From: Flavobacteriaceae bacterium
Lineage (GTDB): Bacteria > Bacteroidota > Bacteroidia > UKL13-3
NCBI GenBank assembly: GCA_009693575.1
Contig: SHWZ01000010.1
Coordinates: forward strand, 1 to 57,548
Length of the DNA stretch: 57,548 bases
Direction of reading: 5' to 3'
In this document: positions 29,713 to 38,970 of the stretch, piece after piece
Numbering within the stretch: the stretch's first letter is position 1
Layout: each line of letters opens with the position of its first letter
Position numbers and translations under genes: made by a program
Notes under the pieces: generated by a model
What the model was told of the DNA's origin: nothing
What the model saw: the letters and a program-made list of their open reading frames with translations, nothing else
Database searches by the model: none

Positions 29713-30789
29713 ATGATGAGAAAACAATTCGCTATCGCGGTGCTTTGCCTTCTGCCTTTTGCAGGACAGTCGCAGGTTCGCAAGTACACCAACAGTTTTT
29801 TGGGCATAGGCGTTGGAGCACGTGCCTTAGGCATGGGCAACAGCTTGGCTGCTGGCAGCGACGATGTGACGGCTGGATATTGGAATCCAGCTGGGCTACT
29901 TGGCCTGACGGGGAAATTTCAGCTTTCTGTCATGCACAGCCCCTACTTTTCGGGCATAGCCAACTATGATTATGCAGCCATAGCAAAAAAGCTGGACGAG
30001 AACAATGCCATTGGCCTGTCGTATATACGGCTGGGCATTGACAATATACCCAACACCTTGGATTTGCGTAGCCCTGATGGGCAGATAGATTATAGCCGTG
30101 TAAAGTCATTCTCGGCGGCTGATATGGCCTTTCTGCTGAGCTACGCCCACCTTGCTAACAACAACAAAACACGACTGGGGGCTACCGCCAAAATCATCCG
30201 CCGCAAGATTGGCCCCTTTGCTTCAGCTACTGGATTTGGATTTGATGTAGGGGCACTGCACAAAGCCGACGACTGGGTGTTTGGCATTACTGGACGTGAT
30301 ATTACATTCACCTTCACCGCCTGGAAAATGAATTTTACAGATGACCAAAAAGACAAGCTGATACAGGCGGGGCAGATGATACCGAAAAGTGCCATTGAGT
30401 CAACGCCACCTAGTATCATTGCTGCAGTTGGTCGTACAATACAACTCAATGACGACTTCACCCTGTATCCCGAACTGGACCTGAACATCAACTTCGATGG
30501 TAAGCGGAATACGCTCATCAAAACATCCGCAGCAAGCATAGCCCCAACTATGGGTATTGAAGGTGGCTACAAAAAAATGGTTTTTGTACGTACTGGCCTG
30601 CAGAACTTTCAAACGGTATATTCCATTGACGGCAAGAAAACCCCTAGCATGCAATGGGCGGTTGGTGCAGGCATCAAACTCAAAGCCTTTTGCCTCGACT
30701 ATGCCTTCACAGATATTGGTAATGTGTCGGCAGCACTTTATTCGCATGTGTTTTCATTGAAGTTTATTATTGGGGAAGAGGCGGAGTAG
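29713..30789 (+). CDS. PorV/PorQ-like outer-membrane protein
   Basis: This 358-residue protein has a signal peptide (QFAIAVLCLLPFAGQSQ) and the family opening LGIGVGARALGMGNS...AGYWNPAGL typical of PorV/PorQ-family and FadL-like barrels. Alternating strands run to a C-terminus typical of outer-membrane barrels (LYSHVFSLKFIIG). PorV proper is the T9SS shuttle that carries cargo to the attachment complex; whether this paralogue does so or has another transport role cannot be told from sequence. The frame extends 38 codons upstream, but the tandem ATGs at 29713/29716 fit the signal peptide and the candidate promoter. Confidence 0.75.
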   Translation: MMRKQFAIAVLCLLPFAGQSQVRKYTNSFLGIGVGARALGMGNSLAAGSDDVTAGYWNPAGLLGLTGKFQLSVMHSPYFSGIANYDYAAIAKKLDENNAIGLSYIRLGIDNIPNTLDLRSPDGQIDYSRVKSFSAADMAFLLSYAHLANNNKTRLGATAKIIRRKIGPFASATGFGFDVGALHKADDWVFGITGRDITFTFTAWKMNFTDDQKDKLIQAGQMIPKSAIESTPPSIIAAVGRTIQLNDDFTLYPELDLNINFDGKRNTLIKTSAASIAPTMGIEGGYKKMVFVRTGLQNFQTVYSIDGKKTPSMQWAVGAGIKLKAFCLDYAFTDIGNVSAALYSHVFSLKFIIGEEAE

Positions 30790-30790
30790 T

Positions 30791-30826
30791 AGCCCCACCC
30801 TGCCCTCTCCAAAGTGAGAGGGTGGT
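30791..30826. repeat. CCCTCTCC/GAGAGGG palindromic repeat
   Basis: Directly after the PorV/PorQ-like stop, ccctctcc and gagaggg form a short stem preceded by a ccccaccc motif. It belongs to the same family as copies at 47771-47808 and 49878-49910. It may act as a terminator. Confidence 0.5.
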
Positions 30827-30847
30827 ACTTCGCCCCAAACTCTTTCG

Positions 30848-30855
30848 TATATTTG
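30848..30855 (+). promoter_or_regulatory. -7 box of the TPR-protein gene
   Basis: TATATTTG, an exact TAnnTTTG match, ends 7 nt before the ATG. No clear -33 element is seen. Confidence 0.45.
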
Positions 30856-30862
30856 TGCCACT

Positions 30863-32707
30863 ATGTTTCGTAGCTTTTTCAAAAGAATCTTGTTTGACGT
30901 TCATGGGTGGCATCCTCGTCAACCCATTCTATTGCTGCTGTTGTTGATTTCTACATTGGCACAGGCCCAAAACAATGATGAGCAACTGGCCAAGCAATAC
31001 TACGACAATGGAGAGTATGCCAAGGCGGGAGTGTATTTTGATCTATTGCTAGACAAGAACCCTACCTCCATTTATTTTTATGAAAACCTACTGAGTTGCT
31101 ATACCAAAGAAAAGCAAATAGACCAAGCGTTAAAGCTTTGCAAGCGGCTCGCCAAAAAGTTCAAAGACCAGCCCGTGTATGCAGTTGATGGTGCGATGTT
31201 GGCAAAGGATGAAGCGGCTGCCAAGAAGCAGTTTGACAAGCTGCTGAAAGAAACCCCTCACGACCAAGAGGCCATTCATAAACTGGCAGAAGCTTTTACC
31301 AAAAGGAAACTATACGAACAAGCCCTAACAACTTACAAAACAGGCCGTGAATGGCTGCACGATCCCAACGCATGGCGGCTGGAAGTAGGCACATTGTATA
31401 AACTTACCGGAAACCAAAACCAGATGCTCGACGAATACCTGGAAGGATTGCTAATAAACGAAGGATTAGGTGGTGATATACAATCGAATTTGCAGCAATA
31501 CATGAGCGACTCGGCCTTGTCATCTTCGTTCAAAGCATTCGTACAAGATAAGATTCGCAAGCATCCCGAAAAGGAAATATTGGTGGAAATGCTCATTTGG
31601 TATTATACCCAATTGCAGGACTGGAATGGTGCTTTCACGCAGATTCGGGCGTTAGACAAAAGGTATAAACAAGAGGGCTACCGTGTGCTGGAACTGGCCA
31701 AACTTGCACTAAGCAACCGTGGCTATCAGGCAGCAGCCAACATCAGCCAATATGTAATAGATTTGGGCATCAACGGTCGGTTCTACCACGACGCACAAAT
31801 ACTGAGGCTGGATGCTTTTTACAAGAAAATAGAAGCTGGCATCTACACCAAAACCGACCTTGACCAACTGAACGACAGCTACAGGAAATATTTTGCAGAA
31901 GGCGGCAAAAACCCGCTGACAGCAAAGCCCATGAAAGACTATGCCTACTTACTGGCCTATTACCTTGGACAGCCCGATACGGCTTCTGCCTTGCTGCTGG
32001 AACTAGTGGAAATGCAACGCATAAGCACTAACCTAAAAGCGGAAGCAAAACTGTTGCTGGGCGATATTTATGTATTGACGGGAGAATACTATGAACCTGT
32101 GCTGTATTACGGCCAAGTGGACAAAGACTTCAAGGAAGAGCCGCTGGGGCAGGAGGCCAAGTTTAGGAATGCCAAGCTGAGTTATTACAAAGGGGAGTTT
32201 GAGTGGGCACAAGCTCAGTTGGACGTGCTGAAAACCGCTACTACCCAACTCATCTCGAATAATAGCATAGAGCTAAGCCTGATGATACAGGAAAACACAG
32301 GACAGGACAGCACCGAAGAAGCCCTCAGCCTTTTTGCCAGTACCGATTTGCTCATCTATCAAAACCGCTTTGCCGAAGCCGAAGCCCTACTTGATACTAT
32401 CTATAAAAACTTCCCACAAAATACTTTATCTGACGATATACAATATGCCAAATCCCGCATATACCGCAAGCAGCAAAAATGGGACAAAGCCCTCGATGCC
32501 TTGGATAAAGTTTATACTGTGTATGGGTTCGACATATTAGCCGATAATGCCTTGTTTGCCGCAGCTGAAATACAGGAGCAAAACCTTGGCAACAAGGAAA
32601 AAGCAAAAGAACTGTACGAACAAATCTTTGTAAAATTCCCCGGAAGTCTTTATTCGGTGGAAGCACGAAAACGCTTTAGGGTGTTAAGGGGGGATCAGCT
32701 TAACTGA
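30863..32707 (+). CDS. Secreted tetratricopeptide-repeat protein
   Basis: This 614-residue protein begins with a hydrophobic signal (ILLLLLLISTLAQAQ, after a longer N-region) and continues as TPR helices. Clear repeats include LAKQYYDNGEYAKAGVYFD near the N-terminus, AIHKLAEAFTKRKLYEQAL, a central set around AKLLLGDIYVLTGEYYEPV, and a C-terminal ALFAAAEIQEQNLGNKEKA. TPR arrays bind partner proteins; this one should act in the periplasm as an assembly scaffold, but the partner is unknown. It converges on the PpiD-like gene across a shared hairpin. Start chosen at the ATG 7 nt after a -7 box. Confidence 0.85.
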   Translation: MFRSFFKRILFDVHGWHPRQPILLLLLLISTLAQAQNNDEQLAKQYYDNGEYAKAGVYFDLLLDKNPTSIYFYENLLSCYTKEKQIDQALKLCKRLAKKFKDQPVYAVDGAMLAKDEAAAKKQFDKLLKETPHDQEAIHKLAEAFTKRKLYEQALTTYKTGREWLHDPNAWRLEVGTLYKLTGNQNQMLDEYLEGLLINEGLGGDIQSNLQQYMSDSALSSSFKAFVQDKIRKHPEKEILVEMLIWYYTQLQDWNGAFTQIRALDKRYKQEGYRVLELAKLALSNRGYQAAANISQYVIDLGINGRFYHDAQILRLDAFYKKIEAGIYTKTDLDQLNDSYRKYFAEGGKNPLTAKPMKDYAYLLAYYLGQPDTASALLLELVEMQRISTNLKAEAKLLLGDIYVLTGEYYEPVLYYGQVDKDFKEEPLGQEAKFRNAKLSYYKGEFEWAQAQLDVLKTATTQLISNNSIELSLMIQENTGQDSTEEALSLFASTDLLIYQNRFAEAEALLDTIYKNFPQNTLSDDIQYAKSRIYRKQQKWDKALDALDKVYTVYGFDILADNALFAAAEIQEQNLGNKEKAKELYEQIFVKFPGSLYSVEARKRFRVLRGDQLN

Positions 32708-32724
32708 ACAAGCCTAAAACGAAA

Positions 32725-32752
32725 GCTGCCCCCGTTTTTCAACAGAGGCAGC
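32725..32752. terminator. Bidirectional hairpin between convergent genes
   Basis: gctgcc pairs with ggcagc, then gtt with aac across a small internal loop, closing on tttc. It sits between the stops of the TPR and PpiD-like genes. No long T-tract follows on either strand, so termination is likely but not certain. Confidence 0.5.
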
Positions 32753-32775
32753 AACAATTATTATTTTACTTATTC

Positions 32776-34902
32776 TTAAAAAAACTTGTAACGCATGTCC
32801 TCAATGTTTGCAGCATCTCGGATGGCATTGCGGGTAGTGTATTCAGCACTACTGCGTTGACCCATCAGCAGTTCTTCTTTCATCGGTTTCCAGTCGGTAG
32901 GCAGGTTTTGGGCTTCGTTCACTTTGTCAACCCAAGCCACATAGACACCGTTACCACCTTCTATAACCTTGCTGAATTTGCCTGGCTTCATGGCATGAAT
33001 TGCACCCAACAGGTTCATTTCTTCACCAGCATAAGGAATCACACGGTTTTCAAAGGTTTGGCCGGGGGCTACTTGGGCTATTGTTCCCAGCTTGATAGCT
33101 AGCTCCTCCACAGTTTTGCAACCTTTCACTTCCTTTTCAAATCGTGCTTTGAAGATTTCGGCTTTCTTCATTTTGCGTGTGCCATCTTCCAGTTGGTCTT
33201 TCACGTCTTCCCAGTTGTTGCTTCCTTTTTTGCGTGTAGCTGTGATTAAGGCTACCACAAATTTGTTGTCAATGTTCGTGACATCGCTTACAGCTCCTTT
33301 TTCATTCTCATAGATCCAACGCACCAATTCGCGTGGGTTTTGCAACCCCGATAGGTTCTTGTCACCTTGCTTCACATCCTTGCCTATCCGCAGGCTTATG
33401 CCCAAGTCGGTAGCGGCTTTTTCAAAGCTTTCGGCATTCGATATTTTTGATTTGAAATTGTTGGCATTTTTTTCAGCCTGATCTTGAGTAGCATTGCTAG
33501 CTTCTATTGCCCGTTCAACGTTTGCAATGCGAACCAAACGGCGGGTTTTATTGGCAGTCACCTTCACCACGTGTGCTCCAAACTGTGAGCTCACCACAAA
33601 CATATCCCCATTAGCATGTGCTATCACCGCATCATTAAATTCTTTCACCATTTGCCCTTGCTTGAACCAGCCTAAGTCGCCACCCTTGTCTTTGGTCCCA
33701 TCAGTGCCATGTTCACGGGCTTGGTCGTCAAATTTTTTGCCCCCTATTATTTCTGTCAATAAGGTATTGGCCTCAGCAATGGCATTCAATGAGTCTTGAG
33801 GCGTTTTACCCTTTGGCTGCACCAATATGTGGCTTGCTTTAGCATAAAAAACCGAGTCGTCTTTTACCGATACTAGCTTGGCCAATTTGTAGGTGTTGCC
33901 ATCCATATATGGACCCATGATGCGACCAACTGGGGCAAAGAATAATGAGTCTTTAATGGTTTGCGGTAGTTTGGTTTCTTCTGCATTAATGCCGTAGAAA
34001 TTGGTATCAATGCTGGCATCGCTGTTTTGGGCTATGAACTCCGAATCGTTTTTAGCAGTCGTAAATTTTTCATAGAAGGTGTTTACCTCTTCACGCACTG
34101 CTGCTGAGTCATCAGACGAAGGTAAAATGTCAAACACAGCGTATTTGATATCGCGGGCTGTCTCCGTTTTGTATTTATAGGTGTGGGCATCGTAATATTT
34201 CTTGTAGTCTTCGTCGGTGAGCTTCACACTGCTATCGGTCATCGAGTTGTAGTTGATAGCTACAAACTTGAAATCAACTGACTTGTTGCGGTTGATATAA
34301 GTCTGTTTAGCCTCGAGCGAAGTCACATACACTCCTGCCTTCACCATGTTGGTGTACTTGCTGCTGATACGGTTTTTTATCAGCCCTTTCTCAAATATCA
34401 TCCAGCTATCGTGTGCTTTAGGGTCTTGGTCAAATCGGGTTTTGAAAAACTCAACCACTTTAATAGGGTCAAACATATTGGTTTGAGGGTCTTTAAAAGC
34501 TTGCACCACCATTGGGTCGGGGTTGCGGCCTTTCACCATCTCCTCCAGTTCGTCGGCACTCACAGTCAATCCCATAGCTTCATACTCCACATCTGTAGTG
34601 TATTTTTCCACCATTTCTTGCCAAGCCTGGTCACGCAATTGCTCTTTGGTTGCTTGGTCAAGGTCGGCATCTGTTTTTTGATTGGCCTTCATCCAGTCAG
34701 CTTCCAAGTCTTTGGTTTTTTGTTCCAAATCTTGATATGAAATGGTTTTGCCGGCTATTTCGCCTATGTCGGTATTGTTGCCTCCGCCGAAAATGCTCAC
34801 ATTGTTGCTGATGGCATCGGAGATGATGAACGAAGCAAGGGCAAAGCCTACAACCCCAACTGCCAGTCCGGCACGGTTGCGTATTTTGGTTAGAATAGCC
34901 AT
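32776..34902 (-). CDS. PpiD-like periplasmic peptidyl-prolyl isomerase
   Basis: This 708-residue protein has one N-terminal transmembrane anchor (GLAVGVVGFALASFIIS), a SurA/PpiD-type chaperone region (DQAWQEMVEKYTTDVEYEA), and a parvulin domain at ~355-455 (ASHILVQPKG, GGDLGWFKQGQMVKEF). A second, degenerate rotamase-like segment lies near the C-terminus (GEEMNLLGAIHAMKPGKF). The protein should assist folding of envelope proteins in the periplasm. That suits a genome exporting very large beta-rich proteins, though the link is inference. A TTATTTTG box lies 44 nt upstream of the start. Confidence 0.92.
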   Translation of the reverse strand: MAILTKIRNRAGLAVGVVGFALASFIISDAISNNVSIFGGGNNTDIGEIAGKTISYQDLEQKTKDLEADWMKANQKTDADLDQATKEQLRDQAWQEMVEKYTTDVEYEAMGLTVSADELEEMVKGRNPDPMVVQAFKDPQTNMFDPIKVVEFFKTRFDQDPKAHDSWMIFEKGLIKNRISSKYTNMVKAGVYVTSLEAKQTYINRNKSVDFKFVAINYNSMTDSSVKLTDEDYKKYYDAHTYKYKTETARDIKYAVFDILPSSDDSAAVREEVNTFYEKFTTAKNDSEFIAQNSDASIDTNFYGINAEETKLPQTIKDSLFFAPVGRIMGPYMDGNTYKLAKLVSVKDDSVFYAKASHILVQPKGKTPQDSLNAIAEANTLLTEIIGGKKFDDQAREHGTDGTKDKGGDLGWFKQGQMVKEFNDAVIAHANGDMFVVSSQFGAHVVKVTANKTRRLVRIANVERAIEASNATQDQAEKNANNFKSKISNAESFEKAATDLGISLRIGKDVKQGDKNLSGLQNPRELVRWIYENEKGAVSDVTNIDNKFVVALITATRKKGSNNWEDVKDQLEDGTRKMKKAEIFKARFEKEVKGCKTVEELAIKLGTIAQVAPGQTFENRVIPYAGEEMNLLGAIHAMKPGKFSKVIEGGNGVYVAWVDKVNEAQNLPTDWKPMKEELLMGQRSSAEYTTRNAIRDAANIEDMRYKFF

Positions 34903-34999
34903 AGTTTATTAGTAATCTTTTTCTTGAAAATTTGTTAAAAGGGCTGCAAAATAACGCCTCAAGCTGCAAAAACCCAAGTGCCTACAGCAGAAAAGAGCA

Positions 35000-35674
35000 T
35001 TAATGCACCCCAAAACACAGCCCCACTTGCAGGTTCAAGCCCACTCTCAGGGGCTGTCCCTCTTGCCTCACCTTTTTGTCGCGGTCGTTGTAGGCAAATA
35101 GGCCAGCTTCCGCCTGTGCCCTACAATTTTCGAACAACTGATAGTGGCCACCCATGCCCACCATACCATACAGCGAAAAGCCAGACTTGCGGGGTATGTA
35201 GGGGGTATTGTAATTGTAGCGGGGAGCATCTAGTTTGAAATCGTTCAGATCGGTAACCCTGAAACGCACTGCACCGGCTGTGCCTGCAAGGTAGAAACCA
35301 TAGGGGCTATAATAATTTGTTCCTAAAAAGTAGGTGTTGAACTGATAAAACAGGAAGGTATGCTGATAGTTGTACCTCGACGAGGTGTCGTAGAAGGCTG
35401 GCTTGCGGTTGGGGTCTATGGCGGTTATGCTAAAACTATCAGTTACTATTGGCTTGTCGGCATAGTAGGCCATTCCAATGGCCGATTCACTTGCATCGTA
35501 CAGTTTCCAGGCATACTTTAGGTAGATGCCTGGATTCACGCCCACGTTGTTGAAGTTGAAATTGGTGGCCAAGCCAAACTGCACACGGCTGTCACGCATG
35601 TCGTAGTTGTACTGTGCCTGCGTTTTTGCCACACCAAGCAGCAAAACAAAAAAGATAACGTATCGGTATTTCAT
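35000..35674 (-). CDS. Small outer-membrane-type hypothetical protein
   Basis: The open frame begins at 35908, but the upstream part overlaps the sugar transferase gene in another frame. The ATG at 35672-35674 gives a good signal peptide (VIFFVLLLGVAKTQAQ), so the product is 224 residues. The mature protein is rich in Tyr/Phe/Gly with alternating strands (SPYGFYLAGTAGAVRF, GFSLYGMVGMGGHYQLF) and ends in a strand of beta-barrel type. I do not recognise a named family. It follows the sugar transferase gene on the same strand. Confidence 0.75.
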   Translation of the reverse strand: MKYRYVIFFVLLLGVAKTQAQYNYDMRDSRVQFGLATNFNFNNVGVNPGIYLKYAWKLYDASESAIGMAYYADKPIVTDSFSITAIDPNRKPAFYDTSSRYNYQHTFLFYQFNTYFLGTNYYSPYGFYLAGTAGAVRFRVTDLNDFKLDAPRYNYNTPYIPRKSGFSLYGMVGMGGHYQLFENCRAQAEAGLFAYNDRDKKVRQEGQPLRVGLNLQVGLCFGVH

Positions 35675-35751
35675 CAAAGATATTCCGCCCCAAAGTTGCG
35701 GGTGAAAGGGTGAATGGAACAAATAAAGATTTTGGGGGAAAGAAAACCGTT

Positions 35752-37167
35752 TCACTTCCCCCTCCCCCTTAACACCACCAGCACCGTGTGAAACAAGATG
35801 CGGAAATCGAGGGCGAGGGTCATATTTTCGATGTAGATGATGTCGTATTTCATACGTTCCACCATCTGGTCCACACTTTCGGCATAGCCAAACTTCACCT
35901 GCCCCCAACTGGTGACACCCGGTCTCACCTTCAGCAGGTGGCTGTAGTGGGGGGCTTGCTTCACTATCTGGTCTATAAAAAATTGCCGTTCAGGGCGTGG
36001 GCCTACCAAGCTCATATCGCCTTTCAGCACACACCAAAACTGCGGCAATTCATCCATCCTGAACTTGCGTAGCCACTTGCCCACTTTGGTGCGGCGGTCG
36101 TCGTGCTTGCTGCTTAGCTGCGGTGTGCCCTGCTCCGCTCCTACCCGCATCGTGCGAAACTTAATGATGTTGAATGCCTGACCATGCAGGCCAATACGCT
36201 CTTGCAAATAGAATAGGGCCCCTCGGGAGGTGAGCTTTATCAAGATGGCTATTACCACAAAGAAAGGAAGGCAGCCGATAAGCAGTACAATGGAAAACCC
36301 AACGTCTATCAGGCGTTTCACCGACTGCTGCCATTCGGGCATGATGTCGTGCCGCACTTCTATCAATGGTGCGTCAAACAGGTGGTTCATCTTCACACTG
36401 CCGGTGAGGATGTCGTACATGTCGGGGATTATTTTGATGGTGACGGGCTGGGCTTCCAGCACCGCCAGTATTTCGTTTATCTGCCCGTGTTGCGACGATT
36501 CAACAGCTATTATAATTTCTTCGATGTTCTTGGCCGCTATCATTTCAGCTGCCATTGCATAATGGCCAAGGTGAGGCAATTTGCCTTGCAATTGATGGCT
36601 TTCGCTATCGTCAATGGTGAGGAAACCCCGAAAGAAATAGCCCTGTGAATGCCTACCGTTTTCCAGTTCTTCGTAAAGGGATTCGGCCTTATGGCTACTC
36701 CCAATAATGAGGGTGTTGAAACCCATCTGACGAGCTGCTATTCGGCGGCGGGTAATGTCGGTAAGAATATATCGGCCAACATAGGTGAGCAAAAACTGCA
36801 AGCCAAACAACATACCTACCGTAGAGTAATAATCTTTATATGATTGTACCTCATCATCCAACAACACAAAGAAAAACAAGAGTATAACACCAATAGCAGT
36901 GGTGTTGAAGCTTCGGATAAGTTCACGCAAGCGGGTTTTACGGTAGGGCTTGCTGTAGGCTCCCGATATTGTATGCAGCGTCAGCCAGTAGAGCGGAATA
37001 AGCATCAGGGCCTTGTAAAACTGCCCATCAAATCGGAGTTCAATGTAGTAGCCAAATTTTTCAGGTTCAATCACATATTTTCTGAAAACAAAAAACAAAG
37101 CCCAAGCCAGCAAAGCAGCCAACCAGTCGGCCATAAAATACTTAGCGGTTTGTAGTCTTTTGTTCAA
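35752..37167 (-). CDS. Undecaprenyl-phosphate sugar phosphotransferase
   Basis: This 471-residue protein matches the polyprenyl glycosylphosphotransferase family that starts exopolysaccharide or O-antigen repeat units on the lipid carrier. The N-terminal half has several membrane helices and a CoA-binding-like domain (FNTLIIGSSHKAESLYEEL). The catalytic domain begins near residue 280 (VKRLIDVGFSIVLL), with KFRTMR, KLRKFRMDELPQFW-type and SLVGPRPER motifs, and RPGVTSWGQVKFGY. The start codon is a TTG whose bases overlap the TGA of the upstream lipoprotein (TTGA), so the two are probably translationally coupled. Confidence 0.9.
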   Translation of the reverse strand: MNKRLQTAKYFMADWLAALLAWALFFVFRKYVIEPEKFGYYIELRFDGQFYKALMLIPLYWLTLHTISGAYSKPYRKTRLRELIRSFNTTAIGVILLFFFVLLDDEVQSYKDYYSTVGMLFGLQFLLTYVGRYILTDITRRRIAARQMGFNTLIIGSSHKAESLYEELENGRHSQGYFFRGFLTIDDSESHQLQGKLPHLGHYAMAAEMIAAKNIEEIIIAVESSQHGQINEILAVLEAQPVTIKIIPDMYDILTGSVKMNHLFDAPLIEVRHDIMPEWQQSVKRLIDVGFSIVLLIGCLPFFVVIAILIKLTSRGALFYLQERIGLHGQAFNIIKFRTMRVGAEQGTPQLSSKHDDRRTKVGKWLRKFRMDELPQFWCVLKGDMSLVGPRPERQFFIDQIVKQAPHYSHLLKVRPGVTSWGQVKFGYAESVDQMVERMKYDIIYIENMTLALDFRILFHTVLVVLRGRGK

Positions 37168-38015
37168 CGGTGTATCAGTTTCAGGTTGTCAATCCAGACC
37201 AGCTTGGTGGTGTCGGATGCATTGGATGCATAAATATATGGCTTGAAAATAGAAGCTCCCCGTTTCAGTATCTGAGCACCCACATCTTCGGTGATGTGCA
37301 GGTAAAGGTGCTTCCATTCGGTGCTGGAATTGGCAATGATAACGGGGTATTGCTCTACGCCAGTAGCGGATGCCTGAAAGAAACCCACTTCCAGTGGCAA
37401 ATCAGATTTATAACTGAATTCAATATACGTTTCCACGCCATTGCCTGGCAAGCTGTAAGCATTGGTGCTTGCATATTCCATGATGTCAAGTTTTCGCAAG
37501 GTATCCATAGCCGAGTAACCGCCGTTCCAAGCCCCACTTCCATTCAGCCGATAAAGTGTATCAAGGGTGCATTTACCTGTTTTCATAAACGTATGAATGC
37601 TATTCTCAAAGTCCTCTTTCCACACAAACTTAATGGCGGTGTCGTAGTGGTTTAATAGTATGATCGTTTGTTTCTGGTCGGGCACAAGTGTGAGGCTGGT
37701 ATCAATAGGCACGAAGAGATGATATGCCCCACGGTCATTCGCTTGGCCATTGCGTTTTATGCCACCCAAAAAACGAAAATTGTGTTTGCCAGAACCAATC
37801 ACAGGGAAATCCGTTGGCAATTCGTACACACCTTGCAGATTGTTATCCATATACACCCACACATCGGTAACACCTGTCACTGCAGAGCCTTCCTTCAGCG
37901 GGTCTGTTACAATTCCTATGCGGTCAATGTGTATGTAGGCGGGTATGTCAGCCTTTTTTATGCAGGCCGAAAGCATGGGGAGCAAAAGAAGCAAAAGGTA
38001 TTTGATATGTTTCAA
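37164..38015 (-). CDS. Hypothetical lipoprotein coupled to the sugar transferase
   Basis: This 283-residue protein starts with a lipoprotein signal (LLLLLLPMLSACIKK; lipobox LSAC), so it should be membrane anchored. The rest contains beta-rich stretches (VTDVWVYMDNNLQGVYELP, WKHLYLHITEDVG) but no family I can name. The start codon is TTG; a TAATTTCG box lies 9 nt upstream, supporting it. Its stop overlaps the sugar transferase start by 4 bp, which points to a shared role in surface polysaccharide handling, as inference only. Confidence 0.8.
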   Translation of the reverse strand: MKHIKYLLLLLLPMLSACIKKADIPAYIHIDRIGIVTDPLKEGSAVTGVTDVWVYMDNNLQGVYELPTDFPVIGSGKHNFRFLGGIKRNGQANDRGAYHLFVPIDTSLTLVPDQKQTIILLNHYDTAIKFVWKEDFENSIHTFMKTGKCTLDTLYRLNGSGAWNGGYSAMDTLRKLDIMEYASTNAYSLPGNGVETYIEFSYKSDLPLEVGFFQASATGVEQYPVIIANSSTEWKHLYLHITEDVGAQILKRGASIFKPYIYASNASDTTKLVWIDNLKLIHR

Positions 38016-38024
38016 AAGCGTGGG

Positions 38025-38032
38025 CGAAATTA
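38025..38032 (-). promoter_or_regulatory. -7-like box of the lipoprotein/sugar-transferase pair
   Basis: TAATTTCG on the minus strand ends 9 nt before the TTG start. The same variant precedes the PorV/PorQ-like gene. Confidence 0.35.
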
Positions 38033-38079
38033 GGGTAGCAGCTACAGAACGATTGGCCAGCCCGAAAGGATGCTTTGTG

Positions 38080-38910
38080 CTAATATCGCTTCCGCATTTT
38101 CAAGTTTCCACTGTTGTATATTTTTTGCAAGTCATTTTTGGCTAGAAGTTCAGCATCGTTCAAATCTTTCAGTTCGGGATGCAGCCGCAAGTAGCGTTTC
38201 AGAGAATGCCTTTGCATTGTTTTTGTGTCGAGTAAAAAGGTCTGTGGTGGCTGCATTTCTTCCAAAGTAAATCCCTGCCGTAGATAGTTTTTGCCATCGC
38301 TCCAATTCCTGTCCAAGTACGTCATCATGTCGTTGGGTTTTTCCAATTCATAAAATGCATTCAACAGCTTGGTGAAGCCGCCAACCACATTGGTGTCACC
38401 CGCATTGGCAAAACGTACAAGCTCGTGCGAGCGGCTTGGTTTGCCGTCATGAACAAAGTTTTTTCCTTTGCTGAATAAAGCTGCGGCCACTAGTTCCTCA
38501 CCAAAAAAAAGCCCAAGCTTGAAGTAGGCTGAGACATATCCCATCAGGTGGTTTTGCTCAAAAAATGGTTCAGCAGTGGCTTTGTCTATCCGCCTCACTA
38601 TTGTCTTGCGGCCATGTATTTTCTTTCCAGTTCCCAGCATGGCTTTAAGCCTGTCAACGATAATCTGTTTCTTCGCAATCCATTGGTCTTCCCAAATGGT
38701 GATGAGTTTTCCTTGTTTAAAATAGGAAGTAAGCTGACTGAAAAAGTCTTCTGCGAGTATACTTCTTTTGAAATCCGCCAACGAAACAAGTTGAACAAAA
38801 ACCTCTTCTTCATCAAAACAAAGAACCGAATATGGAGAACAATCCAGCTGTCTTATCACAGCTTGTTTCCCTGCAAAAGCGGCTAATACTTCCTTGCTAA
38901 ATCTATTCAT
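38080..38910 (-). CDS. GNAT/Mom-like protein of phage-associated type
   Basis: The frame is open from 39018, but its first 36 codons run through two hairpins. The ATG at 38908-38910 lies 11 nt after an exact TAnnTTTG box, so I start there (276 residues). The C-terminal ~180 residues carry blocks seen in GNAT/Mom-like proteins and domains attached to phage homing endonucleases: FFEQNHLMGY, SHELVRFAN, VVGGFTKLLNAF, YLDRNWSDGKNYLRQGF. The N-terminal part may be a separate nuclease-like or DNA-binding region, but no motif is clear. No phage genes surround it. Function unknown; nucleic-acid modification is a guess from the fold relation. Confidence 0.7.
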   Translation of the reverse strand: MNRFSKEVLAAFAGKQAVIRQLDCSPYSVLCFDEEEVFVQLVSLADFKRSILAEDFFSQLTSYFKQGKLITIWEDQWIAKKQIIVDRLKAMLGTGKKIHGRKTIVRRIDKATAEPFFEQNHLMGYVSAYFKLGLFFGEELVAAALFSKGKNFVHDGKPSRSHELVRFANAGDTNVVGGFTKLLNAFYELEKPNDMMTYLDRNWSDGKNYLRQGFTLEEMQPPQTFLLDTKTMQRHSLKRYLRLHPELKDLNDAELLAKNDLQKIYNSGNLKMRKRY

Positions 38911-38921
38911 ATTTCCAGCGG

Positions 38922-38929
38922 CAAAGCTA
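38922..38929 (-). promoter_or_regulatory. -7 box of the GNAT/Mom-like gene
   Basis: TAGCTTTG on the minus strand matches TAnnTTTG exactly and ends 11 nt before the chosen ATG. Confidence 0.45.
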
Positions 38930-38941
38930 TCCGTTTTACCA

Positions 38942-38965
38942 CTGTCAGGTGTTTCCACCTGACAG
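38942..38965. repeat. Perfect 10 bp hairpin
   Basis: ctgtcaggtg pairs exactly with cacctgacag around a 4 nt loop. It lies between a second hairpin and the -7 box of the GNAT/Mom-like gene, where a regulator could bind. Confidence 0.7.
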
Positions 38966-38970
38966 CATAA

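Noticed and set aside
35675-35908. N-terminal extension of the small outer-membrane-type protein
   Set aside because: It overlaps the sugar transferase C-terminus in another frame, and the signal peptide starts at 35674.
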